From NCBI GenBank assembly GCA_947568835.1, contig OX387605.1, positions 20,588,418 through 20,652,417 of the forward strand: a DNA stretch of 64,000 nucleotides, in the 5' to 3' direction. Made by a program: the position numbers and the translations under genes. Position 1 is the stretch's first letter, and every line of letters starts with the position of its first letter. This document shows, one piece after another, positions 55,018 to 64,000 of this stretch. This DNA is from Protonemura montana. Taxonomy: Eukaryota > Arthropoda > Insecta > Plecoptera > Nemouridae. The notes beneath the pieces were generated by a model. That model was given only the letters and a program-made list of their open reading frames with translations, had not been told where the DNA came from and did no database searches.

Positions 55018-55230
55018 TCATATGCGCGAATCAGTGACACGACTCGAGCTGTAAGTCGAAAAATTCAGCTTCGATTCTTTCTTGTCCGCGAAAGTCAAAA
55101 AGCGTCCATACTTGACGATACGCGTCGCGGCGCCGTCGACAGCTTCCGTCTTAGGCGTCGTCGTCCTCCAGTAAACCCTCTGGGCAGCGCCACGTCCAGC
55201 CAGAAATCGAGTTGTGGTACCGATCAGCAT
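55018..55230 (-). CDS. Small gene B: 70-aa basic protein, paralog of gene A
   Basis: The protein starts MLIGTTTRFLAGRGAAQ and continues YWRTTTPKTEAVDG, ending SRVTDSRI. It shares the N-terminal pattern and the later V-K-x-G-x-x-L-x-F spacing with gene A, and has five extra residues in the middle. The coding part is GC-rich relative to its flanks. The donor AAAG|GTAAAT lies 9 bases after the stop (exon end 55009), in the same relative place as in gene A, so the pair share gene structure. The basic, acid-poor N-terminus suggests mitochondrial import (inference). Family not recognised. Confidence 0.65.
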   Translation of the reverse strand: MLIGTTTRFLAGRGAAQRVYWRTTTPKTEAVDGAATRIVKYGRFLTFADKKESKLNFSTYSSSRVTDSRI

Positions 55231-55289
55231 CTTCGATTAAACTTCTTCACTTGTTATAGACACTTGCTGTTTGGCGACTTGGAAACGGT

Positions 55290-55325
55290 TTGATATGCCT
55301 GCCTATCTTGCTCCTTGATTTTATA
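55290..55325 (-). promoter_or_regulatory. TATA promoter of small gene B
   Basis: Minus-strand TATAAAAT at 55325-55318. The leader to the ATG at 55230 would be about 65 nt. Confidence 0.55.
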
Positions 55326-55430
55326 CCCCATCTAAAGATCTTTGAGATTGATTCTATGACGCGGTGATCTTACGCACTGGAGAAGAGTTCGACGTCGACC
55401 GGCGATCATGATCCTGGCAGATGTCTCCAC

Positions 55431-55438
55431 TGACGTCA
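55431..55438. promoter_or_regulatory. CRE palindrome TGACGTCA
   Basis: A perfect TGACGTCA, the known CREB/ATF site, lies about 105 bp upstream of the gene B TATA box, a plausible distance for a proximal element. A single 8-mer match is weak on its own. Confidence 0.35.
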
Positions 55439-55439
55439 G

Positions 55440-57090
55440 CTCGATCGCGTCAGGAAGTCAGTAGTTCGTCGTTCGATCCAATTCCTTTCGATTATTTAAT
55501 AGTTTATGTAAGTGATTTCGCAACTGATTGACGTTACTGGTAACGTGATGCGTGATAAGCCACGCGCTAAAAATAAATTGACGTTGTCAATTGCCCGCAG
55601 GTTTTGTTGTTATTGATAAAGTAACGTTAGCAGTGGCGCAGTTGCATTCTTCAAGCGTGAGACTAGACCTTGATTTCGTTTTCCTATATTCTAGAATTTC
55701 GAATGTATAGAAGTGCTAAAAAAATTAAGAAATTCAAACCTAACCTAATTTCTTGCAGGTTTATCAACTGACATGCGGTTCATTGTAAGAATATTCCAGG
55801 GCACAAAGATTAGGGTCTTCACGCGTGCCGTTTACAGCGAGTATTCAACTTTTGGTCTTTGATACTATTTACCATTGCACGGGATTCACTCATGCTCTGC
55901 TGACGTGATTTAAATAACTTTAATGATTTTATCACTGTTACAAAGTTGAGAGAAATCAATCCGAAAACACAGACGCGACGGAGCAAAGATCAATCTACGT
56001 TCACTCGCCTCTGAATCGAGGATTTATATATTTTTTGAAATTAAAATAATTATTTCATTGCGCTGTGCCATCTGCACCGAAGCTTGCATCAACGGCACCT
56101 AGATGCATTCTGGAATAAACTCTTTACCGACTTCAAATACACCGAAGTTTCATCTCAGCAAAACTAGGATCAGACAAAAATGAGCATTTATATTAAATGT
56201 GGCTGAGCTAGATGGCTACAAGGAAGCCTCGAATTCTAATCTGAAATACAAATTAGTACTATTTGTACTTTTCTGAAAATTCTGTCCGTACAAAGGTTCA
56301 CTTAATAAGATTCTCACATATTACATTTTTTGCGCTCAAGATATTACATGTATTACCTTGGAAACTGACTTTGTACTAAATTGTTCAAATTCTTCAAAAG
56401 GTCTTCTTGTACGGGAGCAATAAAAAATCCCCTTTATACGACCATAAACCGTGGTACGATTAAAAATATACATATGAAATCGATAAAGAAAATTTTCATT
56501 AACAAGGCATTGCGCGATTACTAACAATGAGATGAAAATCAGCAACAATTAAAAAACCATTGAAAATGTACAGTGTTATTGCAGAAAAGTAATTGATTAC
56601 CAACTGCAGTAAGATTGCACCAGTAAACAATTTGACATCGATGAATGAACTACGACGGCGTCGACGCGCACGTTCAACTAGAATATACGATATGACCTCG
56701 GGTCATTAGAGGCCTAGGTCAGGGCAACATTGTTTCAATATCTAGGTCAAGTTTACCGACATTTTACTCAGGCCGTTTTTGCAAAAAGTCAGCAGGGAAA
56801 ATTCTGCATGGTCAACACTTTATTTTTCTTGCAAGAAAAGCGATAAAAATCGTTATAACGGTTTACATGTTAATCGAAGCAATATTAACGCGATGTGTAC
56901 TTGCACTACGCTTGTAGGAAATTATGCCGGATGTAAAGTTTAATTTGATGGATTTCCCATTGACATGAAATCGTTCTCGACTGCGATACTGCGTCACTTC
57001 TATGAAGGTATGTGATGATGCACCACCTTTGATCACCGTATTGCATTTAGTTTTTTACTCGGTTTATGAAATTGCATCAAAGAAGAAAAT
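55440..57090. other. Intergenic DNA between divergent genes, nothing supported
   Basis: Gene B (minus) and the first Kazal gene (plus) diverge from here. AT-rich. A donor-like AAG|GTATGT at 57008 might end a 5' untranslated exon of the Kazal gene, paired with TTAATTTTAG at about 57153. Confidence 0.4.
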
Positions 57091-57176
57091 AAATATATGT
57101 GCGTTTCATTTAAAGCTTCAAATCATCTCAAGTGGTATTCCCTGTTAATTTTAGAAAAAATCAATCGATTTTCGAT

Positions 57177-57204
57177 ATGAAGTTCACCGCCTTCGTTATT
57201 ATAG
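57177..57204 (+). CDS. Kazal gene 1 exon 1 (signal peptide start)
   Basis: ATG plus eight codons and one base (MKFTAFVII), donor ATAG|GTGAGT. Same length and phase as exon 1 of Kazal gene 2. Confidence 0.8.
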
Positions 57205-58831
57205 GTGAGTAACCAACTTTGTAATTATGCCATTTCAATTGCCAATCAATAAGGTTCGGTTTTACCAAAACCTCGTCTCCTAGTTGAAGTGTTAATAATG
57301 AAACTATTGCCATGACGACTTCCAATCACATACAGTGAAATTCAGATGTTTCTATGAGTTAGAGGTCCAACTTATATTTGAACATTTTGGTAAAACCTGC
57401 CCTGGGGGGTTGGAAAATTCAGCTCTAAACGAGCTCTAAACAAAAATGTAATTATTTGAAGAAGGAGGTCAACTTGAAGCATCCCCTTATTTTGAAACCT
57501 GATTTTGACGGCGAGAGGTTAAGCTCAACACCTGTTAAGGGCAGCAAAATCCAGCTCTAAACGAGCTCTAAGCGAGCTCAAAAAAGCGTCATGATATCGA
57601 AAGTGACCAACAATTCGACGATTGCCCTATGTCCCGAAATCTACATATGTCCCGCAATGTATGTCCCGAAACCTACTTATGTCCCGCAATATATGTCCCG
57701 CAATCTACTTATGTCCCGCAATCTGGAAATAATCATACTCTCTCCGACTTTTAGATTTGGCGCTTCTCTTCGGGGTGCTGGGGAGTTGTCCCGAATTTTG
57801 TCCCCAATACGTGTTACGGTTTTGTGCAAAGGATTCGGCCGGGAACAAGATGGCGTTCAACAACGAGTGCGAGATGCGACGTTACAATTGCAATGAGGGC
57901 TCTGGTCAGTCTTGTCGGCAACAGAAAGATGTTTTATCAAGATGATTTTTGGAAACTCAAGGTCAACTCAAAAACTCGAGGTCAACAAAAAAACTTCTAG
58001 CCTTGATGTGACCAATAAGAGTACAGAATGTTCCTGCGAAAATTAAAGCACTAAGCATAAATACATTTTAGCATAAATTAAGCATCAAATTTAATTTCGA
58101 GCATAAATAAGATAAAACCGACAAAACAAATCGAAGGCCTAACCCACCTTGAGAGGAGTCTTTAAGAAAGAGCAAGCTGGCCGTTCACGTCCATCAAGCA
58201 AGCACCATTTGGTATAATTTGTGTAACCCACGAGTGACAGATTTTCTTTTGAACTTTCTCCTGTAATCCCATGCACAAAAATGATTATAAACGCTTTGAC
58301 AAAACTTTTTAAACCATAACTTTCCAATAATTAATCATTGATCGAGTCTACAAGAAGCACACCAAAGGATAAGTTAAAGTTTGCCAGCTTACCCATCCCC
58401 AGCTTCTTGCTTTCCCTTGAATCATTCCCACCTCACCTCTCACCTTACGTCCTTCAAATAGTTAAATCGTCCATCTTCTCTCTCTATTTCTCTCTCTGTA
58501 TATTCTAGATTCGTATTAAGATTCGTATCACTTGCTATTGAAATGTCCATTATCCACACGTGTATGTAAAAGATTAATCAATTGCCTGTCCTATCACGAT
58601 GACGTTAGCACCCGTTCCGTGTGTTTCGCTGTTAGTCTGGGATCAAAATACGATGTTCTTTTCTCGTATTTTCTGCTGGCATGCTTCTTCTAGATCTTCC
58701 TTCAATTTAATTTCACAATGCCAAAGATCTTTTGTCTCGCCTGTGAAATAACTCTGATAATTTAATGTTCCATTTCAGACTTCGCTTTCGACATGAAAGG
58801 AGCGTGCAGTGAAACGCACCCAAAAGCTTGA
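57177..58831 (+). CDS. Kazal-domain secreted protein 1 (Vasotab-like), 3 exons
   Basis: Exons 57177-57204, 57755-57904 and 58779-58831 join in frame (both introns phase 1) to 76 residues. Residues 1-20 are a hydrophobic signal peptide (MKFTAFVIIDLALLFGVLGS). The mature part has exactly six cysteines (21, 25, 33, 48, 55, 69) spaced C-x3-C-x7-C-x14-C-x6-C-x13-C, with AFNNEC matching the Kazal YxNxC region. Kazal domains inhibit serine proteases, but short arthropod members such as horse-fly Vasotab act on other targets. The inhibitory P1 region here (CPQYVLRFC) lacks the usual P-V-C. AATAAA lies 12 bases after the stop (58844-58849). The second donor is GTCAGT, weaker than the rest. Function beyond the fold is inferred. 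Confidence 0.85.
57421..57575. repeat. Dispersed AGCTCTAAACG repeat
   Basis: AGCTCTAAACGAGCTCTAA occurs at 57421 and again at 57553, inside Kazal gene 1 intron 1. A further partial unit follows the second. Confidence 0.75.
57629..57726 (+). repeat. ATGTCCCG higher-order tandem repeat
   Basis: ATGTCCCG starts at 57629, 57647, 57661, 57679, 57693 and 57711. The spacing alternates 18, 14, 18, 14, 18, giving a 32-bp unit repeated three times. It ends 28 bp before exon 2 of Kazal gene 1. Confidence 0.9.
57755..57904 (+). CDS. Kazal gene 1 exon 2 (domain core)
   Basis: Acceptor GACTTTTAG, then LALLFGVLGSCPEFCPQY through YNCNEGS. Five of six Kazal cysteines are here. Donor TCTG|GTCAGT. Confidence 0.82.
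58779..58831 (+). CDS. Kazal gene 1 exon 3 and stop
   Basis: Acceptor CATTTCAG, then (D)FAFDMKGACSETHPKA and TGA. Supplies the last cysteine, as the final exon does in gene 2. Confidence 0.8.
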
Positions 58832-58843
58832 GAGTATCGTAAA

Positions 58844-58849
58844 AATAAA
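58844..58849 (+). terminator. Poly(A) signal of Kazal gene 1
   Basis: AATAAA 13 bases after the stop codon. Confidence 0.6.
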
Positions 58850-58859
58850 TAAGTATCAA

Positions 58860-59585
58860 CATGAAGAAAGTACGTTTCTATCATCTTTTACAAATATTGG
58901 CCGATACCACGGTATTGGATACATTTTCTGTCATGTATATTTTGATGTCCTGACAATTTTCCGTCGATTATTTGACTGACAACGCCGTGTTACTTTTTAG
59001 CATTCGATATCCAGCCACACGCAGTCTTCACGCAACTGACACGCACCCGACACGCACAGAAATGCCGACAGAAATTCCCTGGAAACACGAAGTCGCTGGC
59101 TTTGAAATGTCATGAAAATTGTTGGCTTTAATCCTCGGTTTAAGAATTACCTTTGCATTATGCTATGAGAAATGAATTTTGCATGTTTTGACTCGCACAA
59201 CTTTTAATTATGTCGTCCAAAGGTTATAAATAAATAAAATTGTTTGCGGCTAATCTGTGTTTACTGAGCGAGTCCGTGATTTTGTTTGAAGGTTTTTGTC
59301 AAAAATAATGAAGGCAATAATGACAATAAAGTAGACAATGTTTTGTTTCATTTTTTAAATTATAAAAGTAAGGGATTAAAAAAAAAAAACTGTTGAGGCA
59401 CCAGAAAGGTTTTATCCTAAGCCATGTAATGAAAGATAATTTATTTACTTGGCATAATTGCTATGAAAGTCCCGTGAGGGATAATACCTTTATTTTTGTG
59501 ATAAATATGATTGATTGGCTACAAAAGTGACACAAGGGAAAGTGATTACGTCACGTACAGATATATGTAAGTAAAATTACAATAA
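58860..59585. other. Spacer between the Kazal genes
   Basis: AT-rich, no feature supported. Confidence 0.55.
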
Positions 59586-59588
59586 AAT

Positions 59589-59625
59589 TATAAAACGCAT
59601 ACCTTTGAGTTTACTGTTATAGTGA
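59589..59625 (+). promoter_or_regulatory. TATA promoter of Kazal gene 2
   Basis: TATAAAA at 59589-59595. A start about 28-31 bp downstream would leave a leader of only about 17-20 nt before the ATG at 59637. Confidence 0.55.
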
Positions 59626-59636
59626 AACATTTCAGC

Positions 59637-59664
59637 ATGTCGGTCTTCGTAGTGTTCTTCGTTG
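59637..59664 (+). CDS. Kazal gene 2 exon 1
   Basis: MSVFVVFFV plus one base, donor TTG|GTAAGT. Twenty-eight bases, exactly as in gene 1. Confidence 0.82.
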
Positions 59665-62470
59665 GTAAGTAATCATAATTACGTGCAGAAACGTGTAATA
59701 CTGTATAGCAAAATGGTCGACTTTTGTACTTGTTAGGGGTAGATACCGTTCATAAGATGCTGTATTTTATATTTCTATGTCAAAACAAGATTGAGAGTTT
59801 GTTATTGCCTTTGCTATTGCGAGCAAAAAAGCACATAACGTTTGCATGTCATCTTATTTACATTCCAGTCCTAGCAAACAGCTTGCCAACTCTTTTAAAC
59901 CTAGGGGCAGTTTTTCCGGATTTGAAACATTATATAAGCTTCATTTTCAAGGTCACAGTGAACTAAAAAAAATATCTCCACTCTTGTGCATCAAAACTGG
60001 CCCTCAGCAGATCTCATAATCCTAGCTAAAAGCTGACTATAGGACAGGGACAAGGACTAGGACAGGGACAAGGACTAGGACTTTGACTAGGATTTCATTT
60101 CTCAGTGATATGAAACTATTTAAGAAAAGGATTCACACGAAGGGACTAGCACATGTATGACCTTGGAGACGTACCTAATGCCTAATGTATTCCTGCCAGT
60201 TCTGAAAATTACCATGTGCGTCGTTGGCTCGTCTGGTTGGGACGACTGTGCACCCAGAGACTGCACCAAAGAGTTCATCCCAGTGTGTGCCAAGAGTCCA
60301 GACACAGGAGCAGAATGGACGTTTCCGAACAACTGCACCAGACTATTCCTCGGTTGTCGTGAGTCGACGCAATTTTTTTGTATTCTGCTATTTCTCTGCT
60401 CATTCACTTCACCCAAAGAGCAATTGAAGAATATTGAGATTTTTTTTATTATTGTGAAACAACACTACTGCCGTTTCAAAAATTGAAGCCCAAACGGGGA
60501 CTCGAAAATCGCGGGTGTTGCTGTGACCCATTGACCCACATGCTTTTCGAGACGATTTTAGTGTATTTGATGAGAATGACGGATCTCCAAGGAATAGAAC
60601 CAAAAGGTTGTGAACACTCACAGTCACTCTGATTCTAGTGACGCTATATCACGTCACAACCAAAGACGTCACAACTATTCAATCTCGAGTAACTCCAATT
60701 TTGACGTTGGATGCGTTGTATTTATTTGAATTCTTATTTAAATTGCAAACGCGTGCAATGCACGGCAGGTGGAGATCGGAATTCGAGTCCCTGTTTGGGC
60801 TTCAGTTTTTGAGACGGTATAGTAGTGTTCATAATGATAAAATACCCCGCGTATTGCAAGCTTTTGAAATTTAAATTAAATTTCAAATGAATATTAAGAA
60901 TATTTAAGAATATTAGGTAAAGATATATATGCAGTGTTTTTTGGTTTTTCTGGCATTTCCATTAGGGAGCTTAAACCAGCAAGCGGATGATGGAAAGGAA
61001 GCTAGACTGAACCCGACCGGCAATTGGGAGGTCCCGGGTTCTTATCCCGGTTCGGTCGCACATTTTTCCAGTCTAGCTTCCTTACCAAAGATATATATTT
61101 TTTATGTATCGTAAATAAGTGCTGAAAAAGTGTTTATGATAACAGATCAGGTAGCAGCATTTCTGATGAAATATAAACATTAGCAACAATATGTTTGAAT
61201 TGATAGGTTAAAATCTAAGACATTTCAAGCATTCAATTAGCTGATTAGGGAAAAGTGAGGGGTGCAAAGCTATGGAACTTATTTGAGGCATAAATGGGAA
61301 GGAGAGATGGAGAGAAATCATTGGGATATAATTTCCTTTCATCGGAAAGAAATAACGCGAAACAGGAATCAGTGAAGCAGTATTTATCGAAATTTACAAC
61401 GGCATTGGATTTTCTCACGGAATCCCCGAAAATTCTTCTCCAACGTTCGTAACAATTGCAAATACTTCTCTAATTTCCCTGTCTTTACCTCATGTAAAAA
61501 TAGCCTTCATACCATGTTATGAATTCGTGTTAATGTTTTTATTCGTTGGCCTACGGCGGTACGGTGCGTATTTAAAGTGATGAAAATTCGAAATAATAAT
61601 TTTTTAAATCCCGTTAACATTTATGACAGACACAAAAAGCCAAGCTAACAAAACAAATGTGGCAAAGAGTATTGTTTCTCTGTATTTTTCAGTGACTTTT
61701 GTGTTTGTGTGTGTAACTCTATCCACTCAGCAAACGAGAATATTTAAGCACTTAAAGCTTATAAAAGTGATATGAGAGAAGCTTAAAAAAAAATGTCACA
61801 ATCACAAGGGAGAATTTTAAATTAAATGTTTATATGAGCCTGCCATCACCATGATTCGGATACAAGTCCGTGGTGTAATAATCTGGTGAGCCAGCTCAGA
61901 GCCCCAACAATATCATGAGCTAAATTGGAAGTGACAGTCGCACATTTCTATTAAATGCACCTCAAGTTTTTGTGCATGTTGGCCGAGTCACTTTTATAGA
62001 TCTTTCTCACTCGATTGGTTAATCTATTGCGTAGCACTAAAATATTCTTGTCGCTCAAATAAATCACGCTTAAATTAAAAGTATTACATTTGTTTGTACT
62101 TATTTTTACAAATCATTAAAATAAACAATAATAAATAATAATTAGTTTTTTTAGCGCATGCTCTAGCACAGTACAACAATAAATTACATGATTGCATTTA
62201 GACAAAGAAAAATACTGGGGTAAGGTTTCCAAATTTAGCTAAAACAAAAATGGCATTGCATTAAACTTTAAAATATATCTAGTATTTGACATTCTATCCA
62301 CCCTAGTACTATGAGCATTTTATGTATTGGAATTGTTTTTAGACGTGTGTCTGCCATATGTCTGTTTGTTTCCAGGGCACGAGTATCTGAGAGATGGAAA
62401 ATGTACTGAAGACGAGGCAATGTTTGAAAGGTTGGCAGGAATTGGTGATAATATCAAGACATTCGGTTAA
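59637..62470 (+). CDS. Kazal-domain secreted protein 2, 3 exons
   Basis: Exons 59637-59664, 60200-60358 and 62376-62470 join in frame (introns phase 1, as in Kazal gene 1) to 93 residues. Residues 1-20 or so are a signal peptide (MSVFVVFFVVLKITMCVVGS). The mature domain has six cysteines (26, 31, 39, 55, 62, 72): DCAPRDCTKEFIPVCAKS is a textbook Kazal start with I-P-V-C, FPNNC is the conserved middle, and LRDGKC is the end. A 21-residue tail (EDEAMFERLAGI...) follows that gene 1 lacks. Matching exon lengths and phases show tandem duplication with strong divergence. A serine protease inhibitor role is possible, and the P2-P1 residues would lie in the DCTKEF segment. ATTAAA at about 62509 may be the poly(A) signal. 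Confidence 0.87.
60041..60095. repeat. 18-bp tandem repeat, two perfect copies plus a partial
   Basis: AGGACAGGGACAAGGACT at 60041 and 60059, then a degenerate partial copy. Lies in intron 1 of Kazal gene 2. Confidence 0.9.
60200..60358 (+). CDS. Kazal gene 2 exon 2 (domain core)
   Basis: Acceptor CCTGCCAG, reading (V)LKITMCVVGSSGWDDCAP through RLFLGC, donor TGTC|GTGAGT. Five of six domain cysteines. Confidence 0.85.
60430..60602 (-). mobile_element. tRNA-like core repeat, second copy
   Basis: Minus-strand copy of the 23880-24055 element. It shares CATTCTCATCAAATACACTA, AACACCCGCGAT, TTCGAGTCCC and the GTTTGGGCTTCAATTTTTGA end. The anticodon-to-variable region is shortened and the D-arm is degraded. 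In intron 2 of Kazal gene 2. Confidence 0.65.
60766..60845 (+). mobile_element. tRNA-like core repeat, third copy (right half)
   Basis: AGGTGGAGATCGG, TTCGAGTCCCTGTTTGGG and the right arm GAGACGG..AGTGTT match the other copies. The left arm and D-arm are missing. Confidence 0.65.
60991..61087. repeat. 19-bp inverted repeat enclosing a tRNA minihelix-like hairpin
   Basis: Arms 60991-61009 and 61069-61087 are reverse complements with one mismatch. Inside, CGACCG (61014-61019) pairs with CGGTCG (61053-61058), enclosing a perfect T-arm form (CCGGG 61034-61038, 7-nt loop TTCTTAT, CCCGG 61046-61050). The D and anticodon arms of a tRNA are absent. Possibly a truncated tRNA pseudogene caught in a foldback. 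Confidence 0.6.
62376..62470 (+). CDS. Kazal gene 2 exon 3 and stop
   Basis: Acceptor TTTCCAG, reading (R)HEYLRDGKCTEDEAMFER through NIKTFG, then TAA at 62468-62470. Confidence 0.85.
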
Positions 62471-62519
62471 GTAACTGACCCGTTATTGGCTGGCTCTTAT
62501 TTGTAAAAATTAAAAACTG

Positions 62520-63064
62520 CATTTCATTAGAGTTGATCATCATTCATTTCATTACGCACTCAAGTGCGTTTCTAAAAATTAACCTTCATTCTCTTGACAG
62601 TCCATGGTGTCCACGGGAGATATTTTACTGCATCTTGGATGCAGATACAACTTTAGGTAGCCAAAGTTCCAGATTGATAATTGATAATTGGAAGCAAGTT
62701 TATTTTTTCTACCTTTAACACTGACACAGAAAGTCTCTCGGTCTCAACTGCTGGCAACCAGCACATTTTAGTACATGGATGCATTGCGGGTCGGCCTAAC
62801 TCAAACACGCCAGGCTTCGAGGTTGTCGCTGTGAATAAATTTCGAGATTACACCTGGCTACAGCGTACGTTTACTTTGAGTTGTGTCGAACGCGTTCCTC
62901 ACCTGTCCATGAAATCAACCGACAAAAACACAGGTAACACCAATCATCTAAACGTGTACTTTTACCTTCCTTCAGGAATTAGCTATTGAGAATTTGGCCC
63001 AGAAAACCATCGATATCCTTTTATCAATATCCGTTGTACTGTTCTTTGGAAGGGGCATTAATCT
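62520..63064. other. Downstream DNA, unrecognised ORF
   Basis: A plus frame at 62681-62989 is open for 102 codons. It has no signal peptide, Kazal cysteines or splice context, and I do not recognise it. Confidence 0.3.
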
Positions 63065-63270
63065 AGTAGTCCACTTGATGCCTTTCGACAGGAGTAGGCT
63101 ACGTGCCGGCACCGAGTTTCCCCTCCCTTCTAGACCATATTAGGTTCATCATCCTCATCACCATCCACTCATTCACCGACGCCATTAGACTAGAGCCACA
63201 GGTGACAGGACCCGTTGTCAAAACAGTGATTCGTAAAACACCACATATCAATCAGTCTATCAGTCTATCT
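63065..63270 (+). mobile_element. 3' half of a 5S-derived SINE-like element
   Basis: GACAGGAGTAGGCTACGTGC, ACCGAGTTTCCCCTCC, TTCACCGACGCCATTAGAC and GTTGTCAAAACAG match the 39.8-kb copy in the opposite orientation, ending in an ATCAATCAGTC tail. The 5S-like head is absent. Confidence 0.7.
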
Positions 63271-64000
63271 GTGAAAAGTTTCGGACTGGTCAGATCTAAA
63301 AAATGTGCACGTTTTGGGTTTGGGCCGGGACGGCACGGAATTTCGAGCCAAGTTCAGTACATGCTCTGACTTAGCGACAAAAAAATCTCATCTCCAATCG
63401 TCTTCAACTAACCAATTATCAAGGCACCGAGTAGCTACGATAAAGTGTTATTTTAACTTATCGCTCGTACATAGAAAGTTAGTGGGAAGGAGAAACAGAG
63501 TTGTTATCCCGGTGGAAAGACCTGGTGCTAAACGAAAATAAAATGGCGTCCGTGGAGCGATGTGAAATCATACTTATCGAGTTAAAAAATATACACATTT
63601 TGTGGAGTAGCCTCCGTGGACTTCCCCATCTTCAGCATCCCTAAGATTCCGTTGAGCTGAACTTCCATCGCTACAAAACCATGGATTCTGGAGGTTCAAA
63701 CTGGATCCGGCACTGACAATTGTTGCCAAGCACTTGCAAGTACAAGCGACAGTCCTAGGTCAGTGCTTAAAACCAGAAAGATGCTTGGCTGACTTATTTT
63801 CAGGTATCCAACAGATAGAAAGTACTACTCCTTTTTTAATTTCCTTGGATTTGGGTAGGATGCGAGGTAGAAACCGTTCATGTCAACACTACATGGAAAA
63901 TTTTACGTGTTAAACATTCATGCAGCACACCCTGAACATTGAATCTTACAATTTTCTTTAAAATCGCGTACATATTTTAAGATATATATTTTTTTTTAAA
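63271..64000. other. Window end, no gene seen
   Basis: Short frames only (63305-63541 plus, unrecognised). The last 400 bases are AT-rich. Confidence 0.4.

Noticed and set aside
1-64000. Retrovirus-like, Polinton-like or other viral fossils
   Set aside because: No polymerase, integrase, capsid or envelope-like reading frame and no long terminal direct repeats were recognised.
1-64000. CRISPR arrays
   Set aside because: The tandem repeats present have no unique spacers, and the sequence is eukaryotic.

Overview
The window looks like AT-rich nuclear DNA of an arthropod, probably an insect. It shows GT-AG introns of 0.3-3.7 kb, short TATA/initiator core promoters, arthropod-style CAAC/CAAA start contexts, secreted Vasotab-like Kazal proteins, and scattered short repeats derived from 5S rRNA and tRNA. 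I cannot name the species. I recognised no retrovirus-like, Polinton-like or other virus-derived fossil, and no CRISPR, plasmid or bacterial features.

Layout. Positions 1-24,700 hold no gene I can name. They are AT-rich non-coding DNA with a 5S rRNA-derived SINE-like repeat (5034-5486, partial copy 21042-21205), an inverted-repeat DNA element (16645-17371), two clusters of TCAAGGTCA-type nuclear-receptor half-sites (11508-11535, 22469-22505), a tRNA-like core inside an inverted repeat (23880-24055), and weak candidate exons near 19.7-20.7 kb. Positions 24,700-48,600 are one complete plus-strand gene, delta-1-pyrroline-5-carboxylate synthase (P5CS/ALDH18A1), in 12 coding exons that I assembled in frame to 806 codons. 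Its introns hold a second, longer member of the DNA element family, several SINEs, a 23-bp perfect hairpin, and a nine-copy 43-bp minisatellite that begins inside exon 2 and multiplies the exon 2 splice donor. Positions 49,700-55,330 hold two minus-strand paralogous small genes of unknown function (69 and 70 aa), each with its own TATA box and a matching intron after the stop. Positions 57,177-62,470 hold two tandem plus-strand Kazal-domain genes encoding small secreted, cysteine-rich proteins with identical intron phases. The rest is repeats and featureless sequence.

How the genes work together. P5CS is a mitochondrial metabolic enzyme (glutamate to pyrroline-5-carboxylate, for proline, ornithine and arginine synthesis). 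It has no obvious functional link to the downstream genes. The downstream part consists of two independent local duplications: the unknown small-protein pair and the Kazal pair. The most unusual structures are the splice-donor minisatellite of P5CS, the tRNA-like cores nested in inverted repeats, and the small-protein pair.
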